A stretch of DNA of 64,000 nucleotides from Streptomyces sp. 3214.6 (GCF_900129855.1 NZ_LT670819.1:5146001-5210000); one strand, 5' to 3'; positions 8,847 through 17,112 are shown, numbered from the stretch's first letter. A program made the numbers and translations. The notes: a model not told the origin generated them from the letters alone.

Positions 8847-10109
8847 TCACGCGGTCGCGGGCGGCCGGTCCCGGCCGTCCCGCCCGTCCCCGTCGCCCTG
8901 GCCGGCCGCGTCGAGCAGCAGCTTCGCGGCCACCGTCGCCCCGTCGGTGCGGATCGTGGCGGCCAGGGCGCTCGCGCGCACGCGGGTCTCGGGGTCCAGG
9001 GCCGTCTCGAGCGCGGCCGACAGGGACTCGACGGTCGGTGTCGGGTCGAGGTGTGCCGCGCCGATGCCCAGCTCGGCCACCCGCCTCGCCCAGTACGGCT
9101 GGTCGGCGATCCGGGGGACCACCAGCTGGGGTGCGCCGGCCCGGGCAGCCGTCGTCGTGGTGCCCGCGCCGCCGTGGTGCACGACGGCGGCCACCCGCGG
9201 GAACAGCGCCTGCTGGTTGACCTCGCCGACGACGAAGCAGTCGTCGCCGTCGTCGATCGGGGCCAGGCCCGCCCAGCCGCGGGCGAGGAGTACGCGCCGG
9301 CCGCGCGCCCGGGTCGCTTCGATGGCCACCCGGGCGATGTCCGTCGGGGCGTACGCGGCCATGCTGCCGAAGCCCACGTACACCGGTGGTTCGCCGGCCT
9401 CCAGGAACGCCTCCAGCTCCGCCGGGAGCGGACGGTCGTCGGGCAGGATCCACGCCCCGGTCTGCACCACGTCGAGGTCCGTCCTGCCCTGCGACGGCCA
9501 CAGCGTCGCGTCCGCCGCCAGCCACGGCCGGCCGGTCAGGACATGGTCGCGGACGTTGTCCACCGGCGGCAGGCCGATCGCCGCCCGATGACTGTTGAGC
9601 GCCTCGCCGTACAACGCGTTCACCCGCTGGGCGTCCTGCTCCCACAGCACCCGGTTGTCGGTCTCGTCCTGCGGGGACGGCGTGCCCGGCCGCCGCCCCG
9701 GCGGGAAGTGCCGCGACGGCAGGCCCAAGGTGTGAAAGCACGCGAGGACGTAGGGGATGCCCAGCTTCTCGGCCACGTCCCGTGCGCCGGCCGGCATCAG
9801 GCCGGTCGCCAGCAGCGCGTCGCATCCCTCGGCCGCCGCGGTGAGCGTGGCGAACCGAGCGGCGACCAGCGCGGGAGCGAGCCGGAACGCGGCCTCCGCC
9901 GTCGGCGGCTTCGGTCCGGCAACCACCGACTTCACCGTCGGGCCGAGCGGCACCAGCGGCACGCCGACCCGCCCCAGCAGCGCGGCGAACTCCTCGTCCG
10001 GCGGCGCGCACACCCGCACCTCCGCGCCGAGCTCCCGCAACGCCACCGCCAGTCCCGCCAGCGGTTCGACATCCCCGCGCGATCCCCAAGTAGTCAACAG
10101 CACGCGCAT
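8847..10109 (-). CDS. rgt: GT1-family glycosyltransferase, probable rifamycin glycosyltransferase (Rgt-like)
   Basis: 420-aa GT-B fold enzyme. The N-terminal domain opens with RVLLTTWGSRGDVEPL and holds the acceptor site. The C-terminal domain has the nucleotide-sugar motif VVHHGGAGTTTTAARAGAPQ near residue 308, then ADQPYWARRV. The family glycosylates lipophilic antibiotics and aglycones. The closest type I recognise is Rgt, which inactivates rifampicin by attaching glucose. The start at 10109 follows GGGGG at about 10 nt. The RAE-like repeat lies 58-80 bp upstream and a HelR-type gene follows, which supports the antibiotic-resistance reading. A general macrolide or flavonoid glycosyltransferase is the alternative. 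Confidence 0.75.
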   Translation of the reverse strand: MRVLLTTWGSRGDVEPLAGLAVALRELGAEVRVCAPPDEEFAALLGRVGVPLVPLGPTVKSVVAGPKPPTAEAAFRLAPALVAARFATLTAAAEGCDALLATGLMPAGARDVAEKLGIPYVLACFHTLGLPSRHFPPGRRPGTPSPQDETDNRVLWEQDAQRVNALYGEALNSHRAAIGLPPVDNVRDHVLTGRPWLAADATLWPSQGRTDLDVVQTGAWILPDDRPLPAELEAFLEAGEPPVYVGFGSMAAYAPTDIARVAIEATRARGRRVLLARGWAGLAPIDDGDDCFVVGEVNQQALFPRVAAVVHHGGAGTTTTAARAGAPQLVVPRIADQPYWARRVAELGIGAAHLDPTPTVESLSAALETALDPETRVRASALAATIRTDGATVAAKLLLDAAGQGDGDGRDGRDRPPATA

Positions 10110-10166
10110 TTCGCGACCCCCGTATTCCGCGGATTCCGGTCCAGGCCGGAGATTCTGCGGCACGAC

Positions 10167-10189
10167 GGGGGCCTTGCCGCAAGCCCCCC
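10167..10189 (-). promoter_or_regulatory. Rifamycin-associated element (RAE)-like inverted repeat
   Basis: On the minus strand 10187-10169 reads GGGGCTTGCGGCAAGGCCC, identical to the 19-bp RAE as I remember it from rifamycin-inactivating genes of actinomycetes. It sits between the divergent rgt-like and tetR-like genes and overlaps the -35 box of the tetR-side promoter. Confidence 0.8.
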
Positions 10190-10202
10190 GGTGCGCTATA
10201 AG
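10174..10202 (+). promoter_or_regulatory. Promoter of the TetR-family gene
   Basis: TTGCCG at 10174-10179, a 17-bp spacer and TATAAG at 10197-10202: a good vegetative-type promoter reading towards the regulator gene. Its -35 box lies inside the RAE-like repeat. Confidence 0.7.
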
Positions 10203-10210
10203 TTGAGAGT

Positions 10211-10236
10211 GGCAAGGAGTGGGCAACCTCCTTGCC
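10211..10236. promoter_or_regulatory. Operator-like palindrome for the TetR regulator
   Basis: Perfect 9-bp arms GGCAAGGAG and CTCCTTGCC separated by 8 bp. It begins about 9 bp after the -10 box, across the expected transcription start, 28 bp before the regulator ATG. This is a typical position for autorepression. Confidence 0.75.
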
Positions 10237-10263
10237 TCTGCTTTTTCCCGGAAGGGCCCTGCC

Positions 10264-11028
10264 ATGGCCGAGACCGCCAAGGATGCCGCCCGGCACAGCG
10301 TGTGGCTGGAAGGCAAGGCGCGTCGGCATGGGCGGGGCGGGGGGCAGCCGTCCGGGCTCGACCTGGACCGGATCATCCAGACCACCGTGCGACTGCTGGA
10401 CGCCGAGGGGCTGACCGGGTTCTCCATGCGGCGGCTGGCGGCCGACCTCAACGTGACCGCGATGTCCGTGTACTGGTACGTCGACACCAAGGACGACCTC
10501 CTCGAACTCGCCCTGGACAGCGTCTACGGCGAGCTGGAGGAACTGCCCGACCCACAGGACGAGAACGCGGACTGGCGCGAGCAACTGCGCACGCTGGCCA
10601 CGGTGTACCGCGGGCTGCTGGTCCGCCACTCCTGGCTGTCCCCGCTCGCCGGCCGCTACCTCAACCTCGGCCCGAACTCCCTGCGCTTCTCCCGCACGGT
10701 CCAGCAGGTCGTGCTGCGCACCGGCCTGCCCGCGCACGGCATCACCGGCGCGATCTCGGCCGTCTTCCAGTTCGTGTACGGCTACGGCACGATCGAGGGC
10801 CACTTCATCGCGCGCGCCGCGGACACCGGTCTGAGCCCGGACGAGTACTTCCGGCACGCCCTGAGCGCGAGCGCCGAGGCTCCGCAGACCGCGGAGATCG
10901 TCGAGCAGTCCAGGGGGTTCATGGCGGCCCGCGGCGGCGACACGGTCGAGGAGATGATGGACCGCGACTTCACCTTCGCCCTGGACCTGCTGGTCGCGGG
11001 CATCGAGGCGATGGTGAAAAGGGGCTGA
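10264..11028 (+). CDS. TetR-family regulator with TetR_C domain
   Basis: 254 aa. A basic N-terminal arm leads into a helix-turn-helix at about residues 35-80 (IIQTTVRLLDAEGLTGFSMR, then NVTAMSVYWYVDTKDDLLEL), followed by the all-helical ligand-binding and dimerisation domain of the tetracycline-repressor class. The ATG at 10264 has GGAAGG 8 nt upstream. The gene is divergent from the rgt-like/helR pair, with an RAE-like element and a perfect palindrome between them, so it probably represses itself and perhaps the resistance pair. The ligand is unknown; a rifamycin is an attractive guess. Confidence 0.9.
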   Translation: MAETAKDAARHSVWLEGKARRHGRGGGQPSGLDLDRIIQTTVRLLDAEGLTGFSMRRLAADLNVTAMSVYWYVDTKDDLLELALDSVYGELEELPDPQDENADWREQLRTLATVYRGLLVRHSWLSPLAGRYLNLGPNSLRFSRTVQQVVLRTGLPAHGITGAISAVFQFVYGYGTIEGHFIARAADTGLSPDEYFRHALSASAEAPQTAEIVEQSRGFMAARGGDTVEEMMDRDFTFALDLLVAGIEAMVKRG

Positions 11029-11130
11029 CCAGGGCCTGAGGGACACGGCTGATCAGGCCCTATGACCAGTCCAGTTCCGGACTCGCCCGTACTCGCCTGT
11101 ACTGGTGCTTACCGGTCCGTACCGGTCGGC

Positions 11131-11601
11131 CTAGTCCTCCTGGACCAGTCGCGCCGGGAAGCCGCCCGTCGCCACCGGTCCCCATCGCTCGGGCGTGACC
11201 CGGATGATCGACTTGCCCTGCTTCCGCATGGCCTCGCGGTACTCGTCCCAGTCGGGGTGCTCGCCGGCGATGTTGCGGTAGTACTCCACGAGCGGCTCCA
11301 CGGAGTCCGGCGCGTCGACGACCTCGGCGGTGCCGTCGATCTGGACCCAGGGCCCGTTCCAGTCGTCGCTCAGCACGAGGACGCTGACCCGCTCGTCCCG
11401 CTTGGCGTTGCGGGTCTTGGCCCGCTCGGGGTAGGTGGAGACGACGATCCGCCCCGAGTCGTCGACCCCGCAGGTCAGCGGCGACGCCTGGGCGCTGCCG
11501 TCGGCGCGCCGGGTGAGCAGGATCGCGCGGTGCCGGGGGCGGACGAAGTCCAGCAGCTCGTCCAGGGAGACCTTGGTGTTCGTCGCGATGTTCGGTGCCA
11601 T
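11131..11601 (-). CDS. PPOX-class (probable F420-dependent) flavin-type oxidoreductase
   Basis: 156-aa single-domain split-barrel protein of the pyridoxamine-5'-phosphate-oxidase superfamily: RHRAILLTRRADGSAQASPL at the start of the barrel, VVSTYPERAKTRNAKRD in the cofactor region and VQIDGTAEV in the second half. Short members like this in actinomycetes usually bind F420, sometimes FMN or haem. The substrate cannot be read from the sequence. The gene stands alone; about 90 bp separate its stop from the YceI gene side and no operon partner is obvious. Confidence 0.85.
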   Translation of the reverse strand: MAPNIATNTKVSLDELLDFVRPRHRAILLTRRADGSAQASPLTCGVDDSGRIVVSTYPERAKTRNAKRDERVSVLVLSDDWNGPWVQIDGTAEVVDAPDSVEPLVEYYRNIAGEHPDWDEYREAMRKQGKSIIRVTPERWGPVATGGFPARLVQED

Positions 11602-11688
11602 GGGCCCACCCTAGGCCGCGGGGCCCTTTTTTCGGCTGACCCTGCTGTGCCTACGTCTGGGCCGGGGTCCACTGGTCCCGTGGTCCCG

Positions 11689-12510
11689 CTACTGCTGCGG
11701 CAGGGCGTCTCCCTGCACCGCCTGGACGTCGAGTTCGACCTTCAGGGTGGTGCCGATGGCCGCGATGCCCGCCTGGACGACCTGGTTGTAGTCCATGGCG
11801 AAGTCCTCGCGCCGCAGTTCCGTGGTCGCCCGGAAGGCCGCCCGGGTACCGCCCCACGGGTCCGAGCCCGTGCCGAGGTAGGCCAGGTCCAGGTCCACCG
11901 GACGGGACACCCCGCGCATGGTCAGCTCGCCGTGGACGGTCCAGCGGTCCGGGCCGGCCGGGGTCAGACCGGTCGAGCGGTAGGTGAGCTGCGGGTACGT
12001 CTCGACGTCCAGGAAGTCCGCCGAGCGCAGGTGGGTGTCGCGCATGGCGTTGCCGGTGTCGATGGACGCCGCCCGGATCACCGTCTCCACCCGGGACTTG
12101 GCGACGTCGTCCGGGGCGATCTCGACGGACGCCGTGAAGTCCGTGAACCGGCCGCGCACGCTGGAGATGCCCAGGTGCTGGGCGACCGCGGCGACGGTCG
12201 AGTGCGCCGGGTCGACGGTCCAGGGGCCGGGCGGGGGCAGTTCCGTGCCGCCCTGCCGGGCCAGGGTCACGGTGCCGACCTCTGCCCGCCGGCTCGCCGT
12301 CACGATCGCGCTGGACGCCGTGGGCGCGTACCCGACGGCCGTGACGATCACCGTGTACGCCCCCGGGGCGAGCTCGGTCGTGTCCCGTACGGCTCCTTCC
12401 GCGTCGGCCTCGGCGCGGAGCACCTGGCCGCCCGCCATGTCGGTCACCGTGACGACCGCGTGCGACACGGCCCACCCGTCCCGCGTGCGGATCTTCGCGG
12501 TCAGTCCCAT
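11689..12510 (-). CDS. YceI-family protein with N-terminal carboxypeptidase-regulatory-like domain
   Basis: 273 aa. Residues about 1-85 form a small beta-sandwich of the carboxypeptidase-regulatory type (GAVRDTTELAPGAYTVIVTA). Residues about 95-265 form a YceI lipocalin-like barrel (WTVDPAHSTVAAVAQHL, VRGRFTDF), a family that binds polyisoprenoids or amphiphiles. No signal peptide is visible, unlike Gram-negative YceI. GAGGAGCAAGTGAG precedes the ATG. It lies 79 bp downstream of the MFS exporter stop on the same strand, after a terminator. The exporter carries the same beta-sandwich domain, so the two may share a partner or ligand. Confidence 0.88.
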   Translation of the reverse strand: MGLTAKIRTRDGWAVSHAVVTVTDMAGGQVLRAEADAEGAVRDTTELAPGAYTVIVTAVGYAPTASSAIVTASRRAEVGTVTLARQGGTELPPPGPWTVDPAHSTVAAVAQHLGISSVRGRFTDFTASVEIAPDDVAKSRVETVIRAASIDTGNAMRDTHLRSADFLDVETYPQLTYRSTGLTPAGPDRWTVHGELTMRGVSRPVDLDLAYLGTGSDPWGGTRAAFRATTELRREDFAMDYNQVVQAGIAAIGTTLKVELDVQAVQGDALPQQ

Positions 12511-12532
12511 CTCACTTGCTCCTCAACTGCGA

Positions 12533-12571
12533 CCGGCCCGGTGCGCGGGGTGAACCCCCGCACCGGGCCGG
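12533..12571 (-). terminator. Intrinsic terminator after the MFS gene
   Basis: 13-bp perfect stem (CCGGCCCGGTGCG and complement) with an inner GGGG-TGAA-CCCC hairpin, 18 bp past the MFS stop and upstream of the YceI ribosome binding site. It could be leaky, since the YceI gene shows no promoter of its own in the 79-bp gap. Confidence 0.75.
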
Positions 12572-12589
12572 AGCCTATAGCGAACCGAA

Positions 12590-15175
12590 CTACTCGCCGG
12601 GGTGGGCGAGTTCGATGTCGTGGCCGTCGACGCCGGCGCCCGCGACGGTCAGCGCGGTGGCCACCGGCGGGTAGCCGGTCGCGATGACCGTGTAGTCGCC
12701 GCCGTCGAGGTCGGCGAAGGCGTACGCGCCGTCCGCGCCGGTGGTGGCGGTGCCGACCACGTTGCCCGCCGCGTCCACGAGCGTCACCCGCGCGTCGGCC
12801 AGCGGACCGTGCGGCGCCCGGACGACACCCTGGAGCTGGGCGCCCGCGTCGAGGACGACCTCCGCGCGGGTCACGCCCGTCGCGCCGATCTCGACGGGCA
12901 GGGCGCGCGGCCGGAACCCGACGGCGTTCACCGCGACGGTCACGGCGCCCGGAACCAGCTCCGCGAAGGAGAACTCGCCCTGCTCGCCGGTGGCCGCGGT
13001 GGCCAGCAGATCGCCCCGCACATCGGTGACGATCACCATCGCGTCCTTGACGCCGTCGCCCGACTCGGCGGCGCGCACGACACCGCTGAGCCCGCTGGTC
13101 CCGCTGAGCAGGATGTCGTACGCGACCGGCTCGCCGTTCACGACGACCGTCGAGGCCTGCGGCTGGAAGCCGTCCGCGGAGGCGATCAGGACGTACGAAC
13201 CCGTACCCGGCGCGTCCAGCGCGTAGGCGCCGTCGGCCTGCGCGACCGACCGGCCGAGCTGACGTCCGCCGAGCGAGATCAGCGTGACGGCGGCCTGCGG
13301 CACGGGCGCGCTCTCCGCGCCACGCACGAAGCCGTGCACCGGGACGCCGCCCGAGGGAGACTGCGCGGCGGGGGCGTCGAGGGTGGCGACGGCGGCGTGC
13401 CGCTGTGTGCCCTCGGTGCCGTCGGCCTCGGTGGTGGAGGCGGCGACGGCCCAGCTCGGGACGTTCTCCTCGGCCGTCACGGGGGCCTCGACGGCGGCCG
13501 GGGCGTCCGTGGTGGCGACCGCGGCCTGCGCGGTGTCGGCCGGGGTCTGCGTGCTGTCGGCCGAGGCGTCCTCGGAAGCGGCCTGCGCCAGCGCGCCCTT
13601 GGTCCTCAGCGGGACCTCCTTGATGAACAGGGTGATCAGGAAGGCCAGGAGGGCCAGGCCGGAGGCGATCAGGAAGACGTCCGCGATGCCGTGGCCGTAC
13701 GCGCTCTCCATGACCGTGCGCAGCGGCGCGGGCAGCTTGTCCATGTCCGGGATGGAGTCGCTGGAGCTCGAACCGGACGCGAGGGAGGCGTACTTGGGGC
13801 CGAGGTCGGCGATGCCGTCCTTGGCGTAGTCGGTGATGCGGTTGGCCATGACGGCGCCCAGCGCCGAGACGCCCATCGCACCGCCGAGGGACCGGAAGAA
13901 GGTCACGGTCGAGCTGGCCGAGCCGAGGTCGCTCGGGTCCACCTGGTTCTGCGTGGAGAGCACCAGGTTCTGCATCATCATGCCGACGCCGAGACCCAGC
14001 AGCGACATGAAGACCGCGGTCTTCCAGTAGTCCGTGTCGTAGCGGATCGTGCCCAGCAGTCCGAGGCCGGCCGTGATGAGCACACCGCCGCTGACCAGCC
14101 AGGCCTTCCACTTTCCGGTGCGGGTGATGAACTGTCCGGAGACGGTGGAGGAGACGAACAGACCGCCGATCATCGGGATCGTCATGACGCCCGACATGGT
14201 CGGGGACTTGTCCCGGGCCAGCTGGAAGTACTGCGCGAAGAAGACGGTCCCGGAGAACATCGCCACGCCCACGAACATCGACGCGATCGACGACAGCGTG
14301 ATGGTGCGGTTGCGGAAGAGCCGCAGCGGGATGATCGGCTCCTTGGCCCTCGACTCGACGAACACGAAGACGAGCCCGAGCAGGACCGACCCCGCGACCA
14401 TCGCGTACGTCTGCCAGGACAGCCAGTCGTACTTGTCACCGGCGAAGGTGACCCAGACCAGCAGCAGGGAGACCGCGGCGGAGATGAAGAACGCGCCGGC
14501 CCAGTCGACCTTGACGTCCCGCTTCACGACCGGCAGGTGCAGGGTCTTCTGCAGCACGATCAGCGCGATGACGGCGAAGGGCACGCCGACGTAGAAGCAC
14601 CAGCGCCAGCCGAGCCAGCTCGTGTCGGTGATGACACCGCCGAGCAGCGGACCGCCGACGGTGGCGACGGCGAAGGTCGCGCCGAGGTAACCGGAGTAGC
14701 GCCCGCGCTCACGCGGGGAGATCATCGCGGCCATCACGATCTGCGCGAGGGCGGAAAGCCCGCCCACGCCGACGCCCTGGACGACACGGCAGGCGATCAG
14801 CATGCCGGAGTTCTGCGAGAGCCCGGCCGCGGCCGACCCCAGCACATAGATGACGAGCGCTATCTGGACGAGCGCCTTCTTGTCGTAGAGGTCGGCGAGC
14901 TTGCCCCACAGGGGGGTGGTCGCCGTCATCGCCAGCAGGGTGGCGGTCACGACCCAGGTGTAGGCGGACTGGCCGCCGCCGAGGTCGCCGATGATCTCCG
15001 GGAGGGCGTTCGAGACGATCGTGGAGGACAGGATCGCGACGAACATGCCGAGCAGCAGCCCGGAGAGCGCCTCCATGATCTGCCGGTGCGTCATCGGAGC
15101 GTCCGCGGCGGAGCCGTGGGACCCTCCGCCGTGCTTCGCGTGAGCCCGCACACCGGCTGGTGTGGTCGTTGCCAT
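12590..15175 (-). CDS. DHA2-type MFS drug exporter with C-terminal carboxypeptidase-regulatory-like repeats
   Basis: 861 aa, against about 500 for an ordinary EmrB/QacA exporter. Residues about 30-530 carry 14 membrane helices with the family motifs (LADLYDKK between helices 2 and 3, GRYSGYLGATFAVATVGGPL). After an Ala/Thr-rich linker of about 80 residues come three or four beta-sandwich repeats of about 80 residues (VHGFVRGAESAPVPQAAVTL, LSGVVRAAESG, LQGVVRAPHG). It is 13 bp downstream of a MarR-family gene and probably regulated by it. The substrate is unknown, most likely a lipophilic drug. Which side of the membrane the repeats face is not certain. Confidence 0.9.
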   Translation of the reverse strand: MATTTPAGVRAHAKHGGGSHGSAADAPMTHRQIMEALSGLLLGMFVAILSSTIVSNALPEIIGDLGGGQSAYTWVVTATLLAMTATTPLWGKLADLYDKKALVQIALVIYVLGSAAAGLSQNSGMLIACRVVQGVGVGGLSALAQIVMAAMISPRERGRYSGYLGATFAVATVGGPLLGGVITDTSWLGWRWCFYVGVPFAVIALIVLQKTLHLPVVKRDVKVDWAGAFFISAAVSLLLVWVTFAGDKYDWLSWQTYAMVAGSVLLGLVFVFVESRAKEPIIPLRLFRNRTITLSSIASMFVGVAMFSGTVFFAQYFQLARDKSPTMSGVMTIPMIGGLFVSSTVSGQFITRTGKWKAWLVSGGVLITAGLGLLGTIRYDTDYWKTAVFMSLLGLGVGMMMQNLVLSTQNQVDPSDLGSASSTVTFFRSLGGAMGVSALGAVMANRITDYAKDGIADLGPKYASLASGSSSSDSIPDMDKLPAPLRTVMESAYGHGIADVFLIASGLALLAFLITLFIKEVPLRTKGALAQAASEDASADSTQTPADTAQAAVATTDAPAAVEAPVTAEENVPSWAVAASTTEADGTEGTQRHAAVATLDAPAAQSPSGGVPVHGFVRGAESAPVPQAAVTLISLGGRQLGRSVAQADGAYALDAPGTGSYVLIASADGFQPQASTVVVNGEPVAYDILLSGTSGLSGVVRAAESGDGVKDAMVIVTDVRGDLLATAATGEQGEFSFAELVPGAVTVAVNAVGFRPRALPVEIGATGVTRAEVVLDAGAQLQGVVRAPHGPLADARVTLVDAAGNVVGTATTGADGAYAFADLDGGDYTVIATGYPPVATALTVAGAGVDGHDIELAHPGE

Positions 15176-15188
15176 GGGCTTCCTTCTC

Positions 15189-15785
15189 TTACGTTGCTTG
15201 TGCGGGTGTACGGGTGGTCTGTGTCCGTTCGCCCCCGGAGACGGGGGGAACGGGGGTGGAACCGGGGACGGAACCGGGGGCTGAAACGGATGAAACGGGA
15301 GGCGGGGGTGCGGGCGGAGGGGGTGCGGGCGGGGGCGGCGGCCGGTGCGGGACCGTCCGGCAGTCGCCGAAGCTGGCGCGCAGCCGGGTCAGCAGTCCGA
15401 TGAGCTGGCCGACCTCGGCGTCGGTCCAGTCGCCCAGCCGCTGCGTCAGCAGCTCGGTGCTCCGACGGGACAGTTCGGCGAGCATCGCGTGCCCCTCGGG
15501 GGTGAGGCGCAGGATGCGGGAGCGTTTGTCCGCCGGGTCGGGGCAGCGCTCGATCCAACCGCGGTCGGCGAGATGCGCGGCGTGCCGGCTGGTCACGGAC
15601 ATGTCGACGGCGAGCAGCTCGGAGAGATTGCTCATGCGCATGTCGCCGTGGCGGCCCAGCAGCGCCAGTACGGCGGCCGAGCCGGCGGAGCAGTCGTGCG
15701 GCAGGATCCGCCCGAGGTCCCGCTTCACGGCCCCGACGGCGCTGAGCTGACGCGCCAACTCCTCGTACTGCGCCTGCCCGGCCAT
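15189..15785 (-). CDS. MarR-family regulator with proline-rich tail
   Basis: 198 aa. Winged-helix MarR fold at residues about 10-140 (MRMSNLSELLAVDMSVTSRH recognition region, WIERCPDPADKRSRILRLT wing). The last 50 residues are a Pro/Ala/Thr tail unlike the family norm of about 150 aa. The ATG at 15785 follows a perfect AGGAGG at 7 nt. Two operator-like palindromes lie just upstream and the MFS gene starts 13 bp downstream, so this is probably the local drug-sensing repressor of the exporter. Confidence 0.92.
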   Translation of the reverse strand: MAGQAQYEELARQLSAVGAVKRDLGRILPHDCSAGSAAVLALLGRHGDMRMSNLSELLAVDMSVTSRHAAHLADRGWIERCPDPADKRSRILRLTPEGHAMLAELSRRSTELLTQRLGDWTDAEVGQLIGLLTRLRASFGDCRTVPHRPPPPPAPPPPAPPPPVSSVSAPGSVPGSTPVPPVSGGERTQTTRTPAQAT

Positions 15786-15803
15786 CTCACACCTCCTGTT
15801 TTT

Positions 15804-15847
15804 GTTGCTTGGGGCAACCATAGGAGAGGTTGGTTGCTACAGGCAAA
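15804..15847. promoter_or_regulatory. Two MarR operator-like palindromes
   Basis: GTTGC-N5-GCAAC at 15804-15818 is perfect. A second copy at 15833-15847 reads GTTGC-N5-GCAAA. Their starts are 29 bp apart and they lie 19-62 bp upstream of the marR start codon, the usual place for autorepression. Confidence 0.75.
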
Positions 15848-16034
15848 TAAAACCGGCATGAGGGCCGTAAAAAGTTGGCAAAGGCAAGTATTGCGAGGGT
15901 AAATGTGCAGGTGGGGGCGTGGGCGAGGGTGGGGCGGCAGTCGACCGAGACGCCGCGTCGCAGGGGCCTGTTCAGTGCCCGTGTGGCGACCCCCACTTGG
16001 GGCGCCCCGCCCGGTTTCGCTAGTGTCTCGGCCC

Positions 16035-16232
16035 ATGGCTAACACCCAGGGCCCCCAGGGCAACCACGACCCCGCCGGCAGCACCCAGATGTTCCGCGCG
16101 TTCGTCGACGAGGGCGCCCCCCGGGCCGCCCAGCCGGCTCCCGCACCGACCGGCTCCCGCATCGGCCTGATCGTCGGCGTCATCGCCGCCGTCGTGATCG
16201 TCGCCGCGGTCGCCTGGCTGGCGCTGAAGTAA
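16035..16232 (+). CDS. Small tail-anchored membrane protein
   Basis: 65 aa: a polar, Pro/Ala-rich N-terminus of about 42 residues followed by one strong C-terminal membrane helix (LIVGVIAAVVIVAAVAWLAL) and a final Lys. I know no function. The ATG at 16035 was chosen as the first start giving a compact protein; the codon pattern upstream is not coding. It stands alone between the marR promoter region and a convergent lipoprotein gene. Confidence 0.7.
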   Translation: MANTQGPQGNHDPAGSTQMFRAFVDEGAPRAAQPAPAPTGSRIGLIVGVIAAVVIVAAVAWLALK

Positions 16233-16296
16233 CGTCCGCACGGGGACGCCGGGTGACGGGTGGCGCCACGGCGTCACCGCGCCCCTTGACCTCTTC

Positions 16297-17112
16297 TCAC
16301 TCCCACCGCACCGACACGTCCCGTGTCTCGATGTGCATCCCCAGCGGGACCCGCCACGCGTCGACGCAGACCGTCCAGGTCCTCTTCTCGCGCGCGTCGG
16401 CGGCGATCGGCGTCGGGAGCGGGGCCGTCGACTCGCGGGTCGCCCAGTCGATGCCGAGCGCGTCGATGACATGGGTCCCGAACGTGACCGTGCCGGAACG
16501 CACCGCTGTGCCACCGGAGTTGTGGAGCGTGAGGGTCACGTCCTCGCACCACCGCTGATCCGTGCCCGCGCGGACGGTGTCGCTCACGACGAGCACCGCC
16601 GGCCCGGCGGACGCGCCACCGGACGGGACCGGTGAGGGCGAAGGCGAGGCCGACCCCGGCGTCGTACGCCCACCCGAGCCACCCTCGGACGAGGCGCCCG
16701 CCGTGGACGAGGCGCCGCCGGTGGACGAGTTGCCCCCGGCGGGTGAGTCGGCCCCGGCCGACGAGCCACCCTGCGGTGAGCCGGGCTCCGGGACTCCGGT
16801 CGTCAAAGGGGCCTTCGCCCTCGCCCCCGCCGTGTCCTGCACTCCCGCCCCCGGATCGGGCTTCGCTGTAGGGGAGTTGCCCTCCCCGTCCAGCGGCACA
16901 AGCCGCACCCCGCCCGTCGGCTCCGCCGATCCGCTCGCACCCGTGCCCGGCGGCGCCGGACCGCCTGCCGCGCCGATCGCCACGTAGTCACCGCCGTGCC
17001 CGTCGCCCCCGCACCCGGCCAGCAGCCCGGCCGCCCCCACCAGCGCGACGACAACCGCCGACGCGCCCCATACAGCGCCCCGGCGACCACCTGCCCACGT
17101 CGGACTTCGCAC
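16297..17112 (-). CDS. Putative lipoprotein
   Basis: 271 aa with a type II signal peptide: basic start, hydrophobic core and lipobox LLAGC with the lipidated Cys at residue 34. A low-complexity Gly/Ser/Pro/Thr spacer occupies residues about 40-170, followed by a beta-rich domain of about 95 residues (VTLTLHNSGGTAVRSGTVTF) with two cysteines that could form a disulfide. It is probably anchored to the outer face of the membrane with the domain held away by the spacer. The function is unknown. It converges with the small membrane protein gene. Confidence 0.85.
   Translation of the reverse strand: MRSPTWAGGRRGAVWGASAVVVALVGAAGLLAGCGGDGHGGDYVAIGAAGGPAPPGTGASGSAEPTGGVRLVPLDGEGNSPTAKPDPGAGVQDTAGARAKAPLTTGVPEPGSPQGGSSAGADSPAGGNSSTGGASSTAGASSEGGSGGRTTPGSASPSPSPVPSGGASAGPAVLVVSDTVRAGTDQRWCEDVTLTLHNSGGTAVRSGTVTFGTHVIDALGIDWATRESTAPLPTPIAADAREKRTWTVCVDAWRVPLGMHIETRDVSVRWE

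Noticed and set aside
8847-10109. Part of a secondary-metabolite gene cluster
   Set aside because: No polyketide, peptide or sugar-pathway genes lie around it, and the RAE-like element and HelR-type neighbour fit resistance better.
9051-11039. 662-aa plus-strand frame across the glycosyltransferase and TetR genes
   Set aside because: It spans two well-supported genes in another frame, and its composition is Arg/Pro-rich.
12602-15403. 933-aa plus-strand frame opposite the MFS gene
   Set aside because: Asp/Gly/Arg-rich shadow frame with no motif; the minus strand encodes 14 membrane helices.
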